DNA of 64,000 nt from Vibrio hepatarius (GTDB lineage: Bacteria > Pseudomonadota > Gammaproteobacteria > Enterobacterales > Vibrionaceae). The position numbers were made by a program, and so were the translations under genes. Location of the stretch: the NCBI RefSeq assembly GCF_011806575.1, contig NZ_JAATOO010000018.1, forward strand, positions 31,711 through 95,710. Reading direction: 5' to 3'. Under the pieces are notes generated by a model. That model saw only the letters and a list, made by a program, of their open reading frames with translations, searched no databases and was not told the origin of the DNA. Positions 49,211-59,781 of the stretch are shown here, in pieces; position 1 is the first letter of the stretch, and each line of letters starts with the position of its first letter.

Positions 49211-50434
49211 TTAACCACCGAAGTCATCTAGAAGGATGTTTTCATCTTCTACACCAAGATCTTTCAGCATGCCGATAACAGCTGCGTTCATCATCGGTGG
49301 ACCACACATGTAGTATTCACAATCTTCAGGAGCTTCGTGATCCTTCAGGTAGTTTTCGTACAGTACGTTGTGGATGAAACCTGTGTAACCATCCCAATTA
49401 TCTTCTGGCATTGGATCAGATAGAGCACAGTGCCATACGAAGTTGTCGTTTTCTGCTTGTAGGCCGTCGAAATCTTCTACGTAGAACATTTCACGCTTAG
49501 AACGTGCACCGTACCAGAAAGACATCTTACGCGTAGAGTTTAGACGCTTAAGTTGGTCAAAGATGTGCGAACGCATCGGTGCCATACCTGCACCACCACC
49601 AATGAATACCATTTCAGCATCAGTATCTTTCGCGAAGAACTCACCAAATGGACCTGAAATCGTACACTTGTCGCCTGCTTTAAGAGACCAAATGTATGAA
49701 GACATGATACCAGGTGGTACGTCAGGATTATTAGGCGGCGGCGTAGCGATACGCACGTTTAGCATAATAATACCTTCTTCTTCTGGGTAGTTAGCCATTG
49801 AGTAAGCGCGGATTGTCTCTTCGTTTACTTTAGACTCGTAGCGGAACAAGTTAAATTTGTCCCAGTCTTCTCGGTACTCTTCAGGTACATCGAAGTCAGC
49901 GTATTTCACGTGGTGAGCAGGTGCTTCAATCTGGATGTAACCACCAGCACGGAAAGGTACTGATTCGCCATCTGGAATTTGTAGCTTAAGCTCTTTGATG
50001 AATGTTGCTTTGTTATCGTTAGAGATAACCGTACATTCCCACTTCTTAACGCCGAAGATTTCTTCTGGAAGTTCGATGTCCATGTCGGTTTTCATCGCAA
50101 CCTGACACGCTAGACGCTCACCTTCACGCGCTTCACCTTTAGTAATATGGTCAAGCTCGGTAGGTAGGATATCACCACCACCAGATTTAACTTTTACGCG
50201 ACACTGACCACAAGAGCCACCGCCACCACAGGCAGAAGAAACAAATACACCAGCACCCGCAAGAGCGCCAAGTAGTTTGCCACCTGGTTGTGTAACGATC
50301 GCCAAGTTAGGGTCGTCGTTCACAGAAATTGTAATGTCACCTGTTGGTACAAGCTTAGACTTAGCGAAAAGAATCACTAGTACTAGAGCCAGTACGATCA
50401 GAGTAAACATCACTACACCAAGAATAATGTCCAT
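49211..50434 (-). CDS. nqrF: Na+-NQR subunit F (NADH dehydrogenase, 2Fe-2S and FAD)
   Basis: Electron entry of the sodium pump. The 407-residue protein has one N-terminal membrane helix, a 2Fe-2S ferredoxin domain with [14 protein letters not shown] and a fourth cysteine (ERLACQV), then FAD and NADH domains ([34 protein letters not shown]). It is the last of the six-gene operon. Confidence 0.98.
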   Translation of the reverse strand: MDIILGVVMFTLIVLALVLVILFAKSKLVPTGDITISVNDDPNLAIVTQPGGKLLGALAGAGVFVSSACGGGGSCGQCRVKVKSGGGDILPTELDHITKGEAREGERLACQVAMKTDMDIELPEEIFGVKKWECTVISNDNKATFIKELKLQIPDGESVPFRAGGYIQIEAPAHHVKYADFDVPEEYREDWDKFNLFRYESKVNEETIRAYSMANYPEEEGIIMLNVRIATPPPNNPDVPPGIMSSYIWSLKAGDKCTISGPFGEFFAKDTDAEMVFIGGGAGMAPMRSHIFDQLKRLNSTRKMSFWYGARSKREMFYVEDFDGLQAENDNFVWHCALSDPMPEDNWDGYTGFIHNVLYENYLKDHEAPEDCEYYMCGPPMMNAAVIGMLKDLGVEDENILLDDFGG

Positions 50435-50467
50435 TGACTATTCCTTAATTGTTGCGGTTTACCCGAC

Positions 50468-51064
50468 TTACAGTTGAACACCAGAGAAAGACATAAAGCC
50501 TAACGCCATTAGACCTACAGTGATGAACGTGATACCTAGACCACGTAGACCAGGAGGTACGTCAGAGTACTTCATCTTCTCACGGATACCTGCAAGAGCA
50601 ACGATGGCTAGCATCCAGCCCACACCAGAACCGAAGCCGTAAACAACAGATTCAGCAAAGTTGTAGTCACGTTGTACCATGAAAGATACACCACCGAAGA
50701 TCGCACAGTTTACTGTGATCAGCGGTAGGAAGATGCCTAGCGCGTTGTACAGAGGCGGGAAGAAACGGTCTAGAACCATCTCTAGGATCTGTACAAGTGC
50801 AGCGATTACACCGATAAAGGTGATGAAGTTTAGGAAGCTAAGATCGACACCTTCAACTAAAGCGTTTTCTCTTAGTACTAGGTTGTAAACAAGGTTGTTT
50901 ACTGGAACCGCGATAGTAAGTACAACTACAACCGCAACACCTAGACCAAAAGAGGTCTTAACTTTCTTAGATACCGCAAGAAACGTACACATACCTAAGA
51001 AGAAAGACAAAGCCATGTTTTCGATGAAAATCGATTTAACTAACAGACTAATGTAATGTTCCAT
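50468..51064 (-). CDS. nqrE: Na+-NQR subunit E
   Basis: Integral membrane subunit, six hydrophobic segments, 198 residues. It pairs with NqrD as an inverted-topology pair holding an iron site near the membrane centre ([20 protein letters not shown]; one conserved cysteine each). It lies seven bases from nqrD. Confidence 0.98.
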   Translation of the reverse strand: MEHYISLLVKSIFIENMALSFFLGMCTFLAVSKKVKTSFGLGVAVVVVLTIAVPVNNLVYNLVLRENALVEGVDLSFLNFITFIGVIAALVQILEMVLDRFFPPLYNALGIFLPLITVNCAIFGGVSFMVQRDYNFAESVVYGFGSGVGWMLAIVALAGIREKMKYSDVPPGLRGLGITFITVGLMALGFMSFSGVQL

Positions 51065-51071
51065 GACGTCC

Positions 51072-51704
51072 TTACTCCTTCGCTTCTACTTGTTCTGGTT
51101 TCAGAATACGGATTGCCCAGATCAGGAAGCCGATTAGGAAGAATGCAGATGGTGCTAGCAGCATCAGGCCGTTTGGCTGGTACCAACCACCATTGCTCAC
51201 TAGAGGTAGTACTTCCAAACCAAATAGTTTGCCAGAGCCAAATAGCTCACGGAAGAAACCAACAGTGATAAGAACGAAACCGTAACCAAGACCGTTACCG
51301 ATACCGTCAATAAGAGAAGGTACTGGCGCAGATTTCATTGCGAATGCTTCAGCACGACCCATTACGATACAGTTCGTGATGATAAGACCTACGAATACCG
51401 ATAGCTGTTTAGAGATATCGTATAGGTAAGCTTTTAGCACTTGGTCTACCACGATTACTAGCGAAGCGATGATCGCCATCTGAACGATGATACGCACGCT
51501 GTTAGGAATGTGGTTACGGATTAAAGATACCGAGAAGTTAGACAGAGCAGTTACAAATGTTACCGCTAGCGTCATAACAAACGCAGTCTCTAGCTTAGTT
51601 GTTACTGCAAGAGCAGAACATACACCAAGAACCTGTAGCGCGATTGGGTTGTTATCCAATACTGGCGCTAGAATGCTCTTTTTAATATTTTGTGCGCTAG
51701 ACAT
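51072..51704 (-). CDS. nqrD: Na+-NQR subunit D
   Basis: Membrane subunit of 210 residues with six hydrophobic segments. [20 protein letters not shown] contains the conserved cysteine that with NqrE binds the central iron, and [17 protein letters not shown] carries a second. Its start shares one base with the nqrC stop. Confidence 0.98.
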   Translation of the reverse strand: MSSAQNIKKSILAPVLDNNPIALQVLGVCSALAVTTKLETAFVMTLAVTFVTALSNFSVSLIRNHIPNSVRIIVQMAIIASLVIVVDQVLKAYLYDISKQLSVFVGLIITNCIVMGRAEAFAMKSAPVPSLIDGIGNGLGYGFVLITVGFFRELFGSGKLFGLEVLPLVSNGGWYQPNGLMLLAPSAFFLIGFLIWAIRILKPEQVEAKE

Positions 51705-52474
51705 TAGTTCAGACCTCCGTCACGAACTTTTGCTAGGAATGGACCAAAGCCCATATCGCCTAACCAGAAGTCAAATGTGTGTTGAACACCGTTACTAGTT
51801 AGTGTCGCACCTGACAGGCCGTCAACACCGTGCTCAGAACCTGCTGGTGCACCACCTTTCACTACCTTGATAGCTGGCTTGTGGTTTTCATCAAACAGTT
51901 TCTTGCCTACGAATTGTGCACGCCAGCTTGGGTTCTCAACTTCACCACCAAGTCCAGGAGTTTCACCCTGCTCGTAGTAAGTGATACCAGACACTGTGTT
52001 ACCGTCAGTTTCAACGGCAACGAAAGCGTACATCATAGACCAAAGACCGTTACCGTGAACCGGTAGGATAACTTTAGATACTGCGTCGCCATCTTTCACT
52101 AGGTATACAACACCCGTGTTAGCACGACGAAGGATCTTAGCCTTGTCTTCATCAGCAGATAGCTTGATTGACTCAGCAGGGTCTTTCGCCGCTTTACGTT
52201 GGTCGTAAGTCGCAGCGTCGCCTTCTACAAAGTCACCAGTGTTAAAGTCAACTAGACGTGGTTCGATGTATTGTGCAAATAGCTCAGGCACTTTTTTACC
52301 TGTCGCATCAATGCCCGCAACTTCAACGATCTTAGATTGCTTATCTAGTACAGCGTTAGCTTTTTGCTTATCGCGTAGACCTACTGCTGCTGTTGAAACG
52401 ATGATTGAACAAACAAGGCTCAACCCGACAACAACACCCAGCGTCTTTTTAATGCTGTCGTTATTACTTGCCAT
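51704..52474 (-). CDS. nqrC: Na+-NQR subunit C (covalent FMN)
   Basis: Carries FMN attached to threonine. I chose ATG at 52472-52474 ([18 protein letters not shown]), 256 residues; the frame extends 11 codons further into nqrB. One N-terminal membrane helix is followed by a periplasmic domain with [12 protein letters not shown], whose SGAT threonine is the ApbE target. It overlaps nqrB by 11 bases. Confidence 0.97.
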   Translation of the reverse strand: MASNNDSIKKTLGVVVGLSLVCSIIVSTAAVGLRDKQKANAVLDKQSKIVEVAGIDATGKKVPELFAQYIEPRLVDFNTGDFVEGDAATYDQRKAAKDPAESIKLSADEDKAKILRRANTGVVYLVKDGDAVSKVILPVHGNGLWSMMYAFVAVETDGNTVSGITYYEQGETPGLGGEVENPSWRAQFVGKKLFDENHKPAIKVVKGGAPAGSEHGVDGLSGATLTSNGVQHTFDFWLGDMGFGPFLAKVRDGGLN

Positions 52475-53708
52475 AGCGTGCTTGTCTCCGCTTGATGTTC
52501 TTCTCAATAACTAAGTGGTCGAACAGAGGTGCAAACAGGTTCGCGAATAGAATCGCCAGCATCATACCTTCTGGGTACGCTGGGTTAACTACACGGATTA
52601 GAACACACATTACACCGATTAGAGCACCGTACCACCACTTACCTTTGTTGGTAAATGAAGCAGATACAGGGTCTGTCGCCATAAAGAACATACCGAATGC
52701 AAAACCACCTAGAACTAAGTGCCAGTGCCATGGCATGTTGAACATTTGGTTCGTCTCAGAACCGATCACGTTGAACAGCGTCGCTGTCGCAATCATACCG
52801 ATCATTACACCTGCAATGATGCGCCATGAAGCGATTCGCATGTAAACGATCATCGCTGCACCGATCATCAGTGCTAGAGTCGAAACTTCACCAATTGAGC
52901 CAGGGATGTTACCGATGAAAGCGTCCATCCAAGTGATAGGAGCGCCAGTTACAGTGTTAACTAGAGCACCGTTACCACCTTGAGCCCATTGGCTAAGAGC
53001 CGTCGCACCAGAGAAACCGTCAGCTGCTGTCCACACTACGTCACCCGAGATTTGTGCTGGGTAAGCGAAGAATAGGAATGCACGACCTGCTAGTGCTGGG
53101 TTTAGGAAGTTACGACCTGTACCACCGAAGATTTCTTTCGCTACAACCACACCGAAGGTAATACCTAGCGCTGCTTGCCATAGAGGAAGAGTTGGTGGAA
53201 CGATAAGCGCGAACAAGATAGAAGTTACAAAGAAGCCTTCGTTAACTTCGTGCTTACGCACCATACAGAACAGCACTTCCCAGAAACCACCAACAATAAA
53301 GACTGTTGCGTAGATTGGTAGGAAGTAAGTCGCACCGAGTAGCATCTTACTGCCAACCCCTGCATCTGCGGCGATCGTGCCACCTAGCATTTCGGTTAGC
53401 CAGTAATGCCAGTTGCCTGCAACTACTGCCGCTAGTTGGTCACCAGCGTGCATGTGAGTCAGTGCTGCGATAGCTTGGCCACCCGCGTTGTACATACCCC
53501 AAAACATTGCTGGGAATACCGCGAACCAAACCATGATCATGATACGTTTTAAGTCAACGCTATCACGAACGTGCGAGCTTCTCTTTGTTACAAGACCCGG
53601 AGTATAAAACAGCGTCGCAGCTGCTTCATAAAGGGCAAACCACTTCTCGTGTTTACCGCCAGGCTCAAAGTGATGCTCGATGTCTTCAATAAACTTTTTA
53701 AGAGACAT
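52464..53708 (-). CDS. nqrB: Na+-NQR subunit B (covalent FMN, riboflavin)
   Basis: Membrane subunit of 414 residues, about ten hydrophobic segments, that holds covalent FMN and the riboflavin cofactor and forms the sodium path. [13 protein letters not shown] contains the flavinylated threonine (SGAT). It starts five bases after nqrA. Confidence 0.98.
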   Translation of the reverse strand: MSLKKFIEDIEHHFEPGGKHEKWFALYEAAATLFYTPGLVTKRSSHVRDSVDLKRIMIMVWFAVFPAMFWGMYNAGGQAIAALTHMHAGDQLAAVVAGNWHYWLTEMLGGTIAADAGVGSKMLLGATYFLPIYATVFIVGGFWEVLFCMVRKHEVNEGFFVTSILFALIVPPTLPLWQAALGITFGVVVAKEIFGGTGRNFLNPALAGRAFLFFAYPAQISGDVVWTAADGFSGATALSQWAQGGNGALVNTVTGAPITWMDAFIGNIPGSIGEVSTLALMIGAAMIVYMRIASWRIIAGVMIGMIATATLFNVIGSETNQMFNMPWHWHLVLGGFAFGMFFMATDPVSASFTNKGKWWYGALIGVMCVLIRVVNPAYPEGMMLAILFANLFAPLFDHLVIEKNIKRRQARYGK

Positions 53709-53713
53709 GAAAA

Positions 53714-55054
53714 TTACCCTTCCTTCTCGATCTTATCTAGGCATTCACGAAGTAGTTGACCGTACTCGTACTTACCAGGACAAACAAAGGTACACAATGC
53801 TACGTCTTCTTCGTCTAGCTCTAGCGCACCAAGTGCTGCTGCACTATCGGTATCGCCAGCACATAGATCGCGAAGTAGCAGAGTAGGTTCCATATCTAAT
53901 GGCAATACACGTTCGTAGTTGCCGATTGGAACCATCGAACGGTCACTACCGTTGGTCGTCGTTGTCATGTTGAACAACTGACCTTTGAAGATATGACCAA
54001 GGAATGAGCGAGTTACAGAGAACTTGTTCTTACCAGGCATCGCCCAACCGAACAACTCTTTCTCATAGCCTTCGCGCAATACAGAAACCTGTACGTGGTA
54101 ACGACCTAGGTATGCGTGAGGACCAGTTGCTTTAGTACCAGATAGTACAGAACCAGAAATCACACGAACTTCACCTGGCATTAACTCGTTATCGGTTACG
54201 TCTTCTAGGCTAGCACCTACAGTCGTACGGATTAAACGAGGGTTATTTACTACTGGGCCAGCCAGAGAGATAACACGATCAGTGTAAAGTTCACCAGTTA
54301 GGAACAACTTACCGAACGCAATAACGTCCTGGTAGTTGATGCTCCACGCCACGTTGTCTGCATTTACCGGGTATAGGAAATGCATGTGGGTGCCAGCAAG
54401 ACCTGCTGGGTGAGGGCCATCAAAAACATGCTCTTCTACATTTGACTGTGAAGAACGAGGAAGACTGGTGCCTGATTTACATACGTAAACCTTGCCATCA
54501 GTCAGAGTTGAAAGCACATCTAAACCAGCAACGAATGCTTCTTGTTGTTCATTGATGATCAACTCAGGCTGTGCCGCCAATGGATTAGTATCCATAGCAG
54601 TAACAAAGATTGCCTTAGTTGAAGACTCAATTGCTGGAACCTTGCTGAACGGACGAGTACGTAAAGCAGTCCATAGACCAGAATCAACAAGCTGAGTTTT
54701 CACCGCTTCACGGTCAAGACTTGCTAGTTGGTTGGCTTCGAACTTATCAAAAGTAACCTGTTCTTCACCTGCCACTTCAATCACTACAGATTGAAGGACA
54801 CGTTTAGCACCACGGTTAATCTCGATCACTTTACCACTTGCTGGTGAAGTAAATTTCACGCCTGGGTTCTTCTTGTCTTCAAAAAGAACTTGCGCTTTTT
54901 TCACTTCATCGCCTACGCGAACATGCATAGTAGGACGCATGCCAACGTACTCTTCGCCAAGCAAGGCGACTTTCTTGATGGTCTTACCATCATTAATCAC
55001 CTGGGTAGGAGTTCCTGCGATAGGAAGGTCCAGACCCTTCTTTATTGTAATCAT
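53714..55054 (-). CDS. nqrA: Na+-NQR subunit A
   Basis: Peripheral subunit, bound to the quinone site region. The ATG at 55052-55054 ([20 protein letters not shown]) gives 446 residues; four extra codons upstream are not needed. It lacks membrane helices. The operon promoter must lie in the 430-bp stretch upstream. Confidence 0.97.
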   Translation of the reverse strand: MITIKKGLDLPIAGTPTQVINDGKTIKKVALLGEEYVGMRPTMHVRVGDEVKKAQVLFEDKKNPGVKFTSPASGKVIEINRGAKRVLQSVVIEVAGEEQVTFDKFEANQLASLDREAVKTQLVDSGLWTALRTRPFSKVPAIESSTKAIFVTAMDTNPLAAQPELIINEQQEAFVAGLDVLSTLTDGKVYVCKSGTSLPRSSQSNVEEHVFDGPHPAGLAGTHMHFLYPVNADNVAWSINYQDVIAFGKLFLTGELYTDRVISLAGPVVNNPRLIRTTVGASLEDVTDNELMPGEVRVISGSVLSGTKATGPHAYLGRYHVQVSVLREGYEKELFGWAMPGKNKFSVTRSFLGHIFKGQLFNMTTTTNGSDRSMVPIGNYERVLPLDMEPTLLLRDLCAGDTDSAAALGALELDEEDVALCTFVCPGKYEYGQLLRECLDKIEKEG

Positions 55055-55448
55055 ACGCACTTGCACTACTTTTATCGGGAAAAAGATTCTTTGATTGCGT
55101 AACTTTTAGACACGACACTAGTGTCCGGTTTCGGTGTCGTTTAAAACACCAAAATCGCAACATCCTATTAAAAACCTCGCAACAGAAAAAGTCCGAGATT
55201 TATCAGGTGCGATAGTCTAGCATCTTTTGGGAAGGGGATGCCATGACCAATGAAAAGAATAGTGTGGATATTTCAGAGGATTTGAGTTTAAAAGGTTAAG
55301 GAATAGTCATAACTTTGAACCACCGCACAAACGCTGTTCAGTGGCCCAAGAAAAAACTCTCCAGCATTCACATCCTTAAACATTTTGAATCAAATCGAAT
55401 TACCTGATTAATTTGTTTCCACATTGTTAATGCAATCGATATCGTCAA
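55055..55448. other. Upstream region of the nqr operon
   Basis: Holds two overlapping inverted repeats: ACGACAC/GTGTCGT spanning about 55112-55140, and the 12-bp palindrome GACACTAGTGTC inside it. Both would fold in the leader RNA of nqrA. On the plus strand an 18-codon frame with a good ribosome site lies at 55243-55299. I see no promoter I would commit to; a weak TAGACT -10 candidate faces nqrA near 55215. Confidence 0.45.
55243..55299 (+). CDS. Very short ORF, doubtful
   Basis: ATG with GAAGGGG seven bases upstream opens 18 codons (MTNEKNSVDISEDLSLKG) before TAA. It lies opposite the nqr leader. Length and lack of comparison leave it possibly fortuitous. Confidence 0.2.
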   Translation: MTNEKNSVDISEDLSLKG

Positions 55449-55450
55449 AT

Positions 55451-55480
55451 AAAAAGGAGGCGATATATACCCCCTCCTTT
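55451..55480 (-). terminator. Intrinsic terminator after bolA
   Basis: AAAGGAGG and CCTCCTTT pair around a loop containing GTATATATCG; T-rich sequence follows on the minus strand. Confidence 0.8.
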
Positions 55481-55486
55481 CATTAT

Positions 55487-55795
55487 CTATTTTGAGCCGC
55501 CCATGCACATTGGGCTGTCTGGCGCGCTCTCATTTTGCGCTTTCCATTCCGCTTGCGTATACGTGTGCATTGAGAGCGCGTGGATATGGTTTGCCAGCTC
55601 ATCCGCCAAGACTTTGTTGACTTCGCGGTGACGAGCGATCAGTCTCAAACCATCAAATTTGTCGCTGACGACAATCACTTTAAAATGGCTTTCAGAACCA
55701 GGTGGCACATTGTGCATGTAGCTCTCGTTTACGACTTTCAAATACTCGGGCTCAAACGCTTCATGTAGCTTGGTTTCAATCACTTCTTGCAACAT
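55487..55795 (-). CDS. bolA: BolA family transcriptional and iron-sulfur protein
   Basis: A 102-residue BolA homologue ([42 protein letters not shown]). BolA interacts with glutaredoxins and affects cell shape in stationary phase; the conserved histidine in ARHR and the loop histidine support that class. The C-terminal tail (PMCMGGSK) contains one cysteine. Monocistronic, with its terminator and divergent from rlmG. Confidence 0.94.
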   Translation of the reverse strand: MLQEVIETKLHEAFEPEYLKVVNESYMHNVPPGSESHFKVIVVSDKFDGLRLIARHREVNKVLADELANHIHALSMHTYTQAEWKAQNESAPDSPMCMGGSK

Positions 55796-55946
55796 CGTGT
55801 GTCACCATATAATTATTAACAGCATTAAGAACCAATGATAATCGTCTTGTACGCAAAGCAAAAGGTTTTAGGTTTTAGTTTTTAGTTTTCACTTTGCCTA
55901 GCATCTGCGACAATTTGTGCAGTCTTAAATTGCTAACGTTGCAAAT

Positions 55947-57077
55947 ATGAAAACTGAGCTTACGCTGCACGATCGCACCCTTTCACTCTACCGCTACCCA
56001 AAAAAGAACAACGAAACTCTCCAAGCATGGGACGCCGGTGACGAGTACCTGATCAATTATGTCGAAGAGCAACAACTGCCCGACAACCAACATATTTTGA
56101 TTCTTAACGACAACTTTGGCGCATTAAGCTGCTGGTTCGCGGAAAAGCACCGCGTAACAATGATGAGTGATTCGTTTATTGCCCATAAAGGTACGCTCTC
56201 TAACCTGCAGCGCAATCAGTGCAACAAAATCACTTTCTCCAGCACCATGGATGCAATCCCTAGTGATGTCGATTTAGTCTTGGTTCAGATTCCAAAAGCG
56301 AATCGCCATCTTATCTGGCAACTTGACCAACTTCGCCAGTCGCTCAAACCTTCGGTAAAGGTGATTGCGGTCAACAAAGCCAAAGAGATCCACTCTTCGA
56401 CCCTCAAGTTGTTTGAAAAACACCTCGGCGAAACCACCACATCACTGGCTTGGAAAAAGCACCGCTTAGTGTTTGCCCACGCCAACAGCCAGCATGCACC
56501 GATGGTTGAAGCATTCACTGGTTGGAATGTAGACGGCCATGACTTCTCGCTCAAGAACTTGCCGAACGTCTATTCAGGAGAGAAACTCGATTTGGGCGCG
56601 CGCCTGATGCTTGAGCATCTTCCGAGCGAGCTAGGCGACAAGCACATTATCGACTTGGGTTGTGGCAACGGCGTGTTGTCGGTCAAGCTTGGCTTGCAGA
56701 ATCCACAAGCTAAGTTGACTTGTGTTGATGAGAGTTTCATGGCGGTAGAATCGGCCAAGCAAAACCTATTAGATAATTTAGGCTCAGAGCGCAAGATTGA
56801 TTGCGTGGCCAACAACTGCCTAGATGGTTTCGAAGCAAACTGCGCCGACCTAGTGGTGTGTAATCCTCCATTCCACCAGCAACAAGCCATTACCGACCAT
56901 ATCGCGTGGCAAATGTTCTGTGATGCAAAGCATGTTCTTCGCACTGGCGGACAATTAATGGTTATCGGTAACCGCCACCTCGGATACGATGTAAAGTTAA
57001 CGCGATTATTTGGTAAGCAGAGCGTCAAGCTTGTTACTTCCAACAATAAATTTGTTATTTTACAGGCGACTAAATAG
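55947..57077 (+). CDS. rlmG: 23S rRNA m2G1835 methyltransferase
   Basis: The protein (376 residues) methylates G1835 of 23S rRNA using SAM. The N-terminal half is a degenerate methyltransferase-like domain, the C-terminal half is catalytic with HIIDLGCGNGVLSVKLG and the NPPF motif in VVCNPPFHQQQ. The upstream region holds TTTTAG-type repeats (55863-55890). Confidence 0.93.
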   Translation: MKTELTLHDRTLSLYRYPKKNNETLQAWDAGDEYLINYVEEQQLPDNQHILILNDNFGALSCWFAEKHRVTMMSDSFIAHKGTLSNLQRNQCNKITFSSTMDAIPSDVDLVLVQIPKANRHLIWQLDQLRQSLKPSVKVIAVNKAKEIHSSTLKLFEKHLGETTTSLAWKKHRLVFAHANSQHAPMVEAFTGWNVDGHDFSLKNLPNVYSGEKLDLGARLMLEHLPSELGDKHIIDLGCGNGVLSVKLGLQNPQAKLTCVDESFMAVESAKQNLLDNLGSERKIDCVANNCLDGFEANCADLVVCNPPFHQQQAITDHIAWQMFCDAKHVLRTGGQLMVIGNRHLGYDVKLTRLFGKQSVKLVTSNNKFVILQATK

Positions 57078-57129
57078 TTTACGACTATGCCTCTACTACT
57101 TTCAGAGTGACGAACAAGGGAATTAAACA

Positions 57130-57699
57130 ATGAGAAAACTGGTCCTAGCGGCTTCGATGGCACTTCTGACCGCATGTGCAGCTCCACAGCAACAGCAAAT
57201 CAACTTTATGCCAAAAGCAGTATTGAGCAGCAGCGAGATTACCAGCGATGCGACTTTCAACATCGTGAGTAAAGACATTCGCTCAGCGCAGTACGTTGCA
57301 TTAGTCGACAGTGGCCGCTCAAACATTGAGCCTATCCACTCGAAGCAAAATGTCCGCATCTCATTAGAAAACGCGCTGCTGGAACAATTGCAGTCACAAG
57401 GTTTCCGCAACACAGTCAATAGCGAAAATACGGTTGAGCTTGAAATCCAAGAAGTATTGGTATCAGTCAAGCACAGCGTGATGGAAAACGAAATGGACGG
57501 TAAAGTTGTCGTTGAAGTCACCGCTGAAAACGCGCAAGGCAAGTTAGTGAAAACTTACACAGGCACAGCAAAGCGTACGGGCGCGATGAGCGCGTCAAAC
57601 CAAGATATTGAAATGGTACTGAACGATGTTGTCGGCTTGGTACTAAAAGAGATCGCTAACGATACTGAACTGAAAGAGTACATGCAGGAGCGATTCTAA
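57130..57699 (+). CDS. yajG: YajG-family lipoprotein
   Basis: A 189-residue lipoprotein with signal MRKLVLAASMALLTACAAP (lipobox LTAC, cysteine 16). In E. coli yajG stands next to ampG, as it nearly does here. Function is unknown; the mature part is mixed alpha/beta. Its stop overlaps the next start by one base, suggesting an operon with the cyclophilin. Confidence 0.9.
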   Translation: MRKLVLAASMALLTACAAPQQQQINFMPKAVLSSSEITSDATFNIVSKDIRSAQYVALVDSGRSNIEPIHSKQNVRISLENALLEQLQSQGFRNTVNSENTVELEIQEVLVSVKHSVMENEMDGKVVVEVTAENAQGKLVKTYTGTAKRTGAMSASNQDIEMVLNDVVGLVLKEIANDTELKEYMQERF

Positions 57700-58244
57700 T
57701 GTTGAAACTTGCAACCGCTTGTTTAGCACTAGTCAGCAGCCTAGCCTTTGCCGGGCCAAAAGTTGAGTTTGAAACCAACTTAGGTGCGTTCACTGTCGAG
57801 CTAAACCAAGAAAAAGCGCCGGTAACGGTGGCGAATTTCCTTAAATATGTTGAAGACGGTAGCTATGTTGGGACTATTTTTCATCGCGTGATCCCGGGCT
57901 TTATGGCTCAGGGTGGCGGTTTTGATGAAAACATGCAAATGAAAGCCACTTACTCACCAATCAAGAACGAAGCGTCAAACGGTTTGAAAAACCAAACCGC
58001 GTCGATTGCGATGGCAAGAACAAGCAACCCGAATTCGGCAACTCGTCAGTTCTTTATCAACTTAACTGACAATAACTTCCTAGACTACGATCAGCGCCCA
58101 CCGGGTTATGCGGTATTTGGTCAGGTGACACAAGGCTATGAGGTTGTCCAAGCGATGGCGACAAAACCGACGCAAAACGTCGGTCGCTACGCTGACGTCC
58201 CTGTGACACCAATTATTATTACTAAAGTTACACTTCAACCTTAA
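57699..58244 (+). CDS. ppiA: Periplasmic peptidyl-prolyl isomerase (cyclophilin)
   Basis: The 181-residue protein has a signal peptide (MLKLATACLALVSSLAFAG) and a cyclophilin domain with FHRVIPGFMAQGGGF and RQFFINLTDNNFLD. It should speed proline isomerisation in the periplasm, as does PpiA. It follows yajG directly. It could equally be named by the V. cholerae convention; the ppiA symbol is by similarity. Confidence 0.9.
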   Translation: MLKLATACLALVSSLAFAGPKVEFETNLGAFTVELNQEKAPVTVANFLKYVEDGSYVGTIFHRVIPGFMAQGGGFDENMQMKATYSPIKNEASNGLKNQTASIAMARTSNPNSATRQFFINLTDNNFLDYDQRPPGYAVFGQVTQGYEVVQAMATKPTQNVGRYADVPVTPIIITKVTLQP

Positions 58245-58251
58245 CAGGTAT

Positions 58252-58282
58252 AGGCTCTAGTTGGTTCAGCTAGAGCCTTTTT
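58252..58282 (+). terminator. Intrinsic terminator after the cyclophilin gene
   Basis: AGGCTCTAG, loop of nine, CTAGAGCCTTTTT, lying before ampG. Confidence 0.9.
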
Positions 58283-58313
58283 GCTGACCGAACACTCTAA
58301 CAAGGAAATGCAT

Positions 58314-59702
58314 ATGTCTTTTGACTCCCCGTCTATGTCTTGGCGAGAAACCATTCGCAGTTACATGGACAAACGCCTGTTGTGGGTCTTTATGCTTGGC
58401 TGCTCTAGCGGCTTCCCTTGGGTTCTTATCGGTTCGAACATGTCAGGCTGGCTCAAAGACGCCGGACTAACACGTGCTGCGATCGGTTATTTTGGTAGCG
58501 TCTTTGCCGTCTATGCGATCAACTTTTTGTGGGCACCGTTGGTAGACCGAGTCAAACTGCCAGTACTGCACGCCATTCTTGGACAACGCCGCAGTTGGGT
58601 TTTCTTCTGTCAGTCGATCGTTCTGGTCTGCACCCTCTTTATTGCTGGTGTCGATCCAGCGAAAAACTTAATGCTGACTTCAATGCTAGCATTGGGCATT
58701 GCAATTGCGTCTTCCACACAAGATATCGCCATCGACGCTTTCCGTATCGATACGTTCCCTAAGTCAGAGCCGTCAAAATTGCCGCAAGCCTCAGCGATGG
58801 CGGTTATTGGTTGGTGGACGGGTTATTCTGTTCCGGGTTATTTGGCGTTTATCAATGCCGACTCGATCGGCTGGAACGGCGTTTACTACGGAATGGCTGC
58901 GATTGTCGGTATATTGTTGCTGTTTACGCTGTTGGTTGGTGAGCCAAAAACACATCGCGACTCGCTTCAAGCGGAAGCAGAACAACGCCATAACCAGATT
59001 GTTGGCAATCGCGCGCTGTCATGGCTAACGGTGACGGTGGTTGAACCGTTCCTCGATTTCTTCAAACGCAACGGCTTTCGCGTTGCATTGACGCTGCTAC
59101 TATTTGTATTTCTGTTCAAGATCGGTGAAGCCTTCCTTGGCAGAATGTCGATTACTTTCTATAAAGAAGTCGGCTTCTCCAACGAACAAATTGGCTACTA
59201 CTCTAAACTGATCGGCTGGGGACTGACGATCTTTTTCACTTTGATCGGCAGTATGGTCAACGTGAGGTTTGGCATCGTACGGGGTCTGATGATTGGTGGT
59301 ATCGCAATGGCAGCGAGTAACCTGATGTTTGCCTGGATCGCGAAAGTAGGACCAAACGAGTATCTGTTCTTAGCCACACTTGCGGTGGATAACTTCACTT
59401 CAGCCTTCTCGACTGTCGCTTTTGTCTCTTTCCTCACAGTAGTGACGGGGCAAGCTTTCTCTGCCACTCAATACGCCCTACTCGCTTCGCTCGGGAACTT
59501 TGGTCGTACAACATTGGCTTCTTTCAGCGGTGAATTGGCGGACTTCCTTAATGACTGGTCGTTGTTCTTCGTTCTTACCGCGCTGATGGTGATTCCAAGT
59601 TTGGTGATGCTCTATTCGTTACGTCACTACTTTAACACCATGCTCGATAAAGCCCGACAACGCGACGCACAAGAATGCAAAGAGCGCGAAGCGCACAGCT
59701 AA
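58314..59702 (+). CDS. ampG: Muropeptide permease AmpG
   Basis: Imports anhydro-muropeptides from the periplasm for cell-wall recycling. I chose ATG at 58314 (MSFDSPSMSWRETIRSYM), with AAGGAA upstream; 462 residues with about 12 hydrophobic segments and the MFS-like LGCSSGFPWVLIGSNMSGWL start. yajG-ampG neighbours are also found in E. coli, so peptidoglycan recycling genes are conserved here. Confidence 0.95.
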   Translation: MSFDSPSMSWRETIRSYMDKRLLWVFMLGCSSGFPWVLIGSNMSGWLKDAGLTRAAIGYFGSVFAVYAINFLWAPLVDRVKLPVLHAILGQRRSWVFFCQSIVLVCTLFIAGVDPAKNLMLTSMLALGIAIASSTQDIAIDAFRIDTFPKSEPSKLPQASAMAVIGWWTGYSVPGYLAFINADSIGWNGVYYGMAAIVGILLLFTLLVGEPKTHRDSLQAEAEQRHNQIVGNRALSWLTVTVVEPFLDFFKRNGFRVALTLLLFVFLFKIGEAFLGRMSITFYKEVGFSNEQIGYYSKLIGWGLTIFFTLIGSMVNVRFGIVRGLMIGGIAMAASNLMFAWIAKVGPNEYLFLATLAVDNFTSAFSTVAFVSFLTVVTGQAFSATQYALLASLGNFGRTTLASFSGELADFLNDWSLFFVLTALMVIPSLVMLYSLRHYFNTMLDKARQRDAQECKEREAHS

Positions 59703-59710
59703 AAAAAGTA

Positions 59711-59739
59711 AAAGGCTTGGTGAACACCAAGCCTTTTTC
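59711..59739. terminator. Bidirectional terminator between ampG and chrR
   Basis: AAAAGGCTTGGTG and CACCAAGCCTTTTT share a long stem with A and T runs on both sides. Confidence 0.92.
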
Positions 59740-59781
59740 GATTCAGTCAACTTAACATTGTTATTGAGTTATACGTTTTAC

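Noticed and set aside
55863..55890. TTTTAG-like tandem repeats upstream of rlmG
   Set aside because: Short, imperfect and low-complexity; could be noise in an AT-rich spacer.
56570..57187. 205-codon minus-strand ORF across rlmG and yajG
   Set aside because: It spans two supported genes on the other strand and has no ribosome site.
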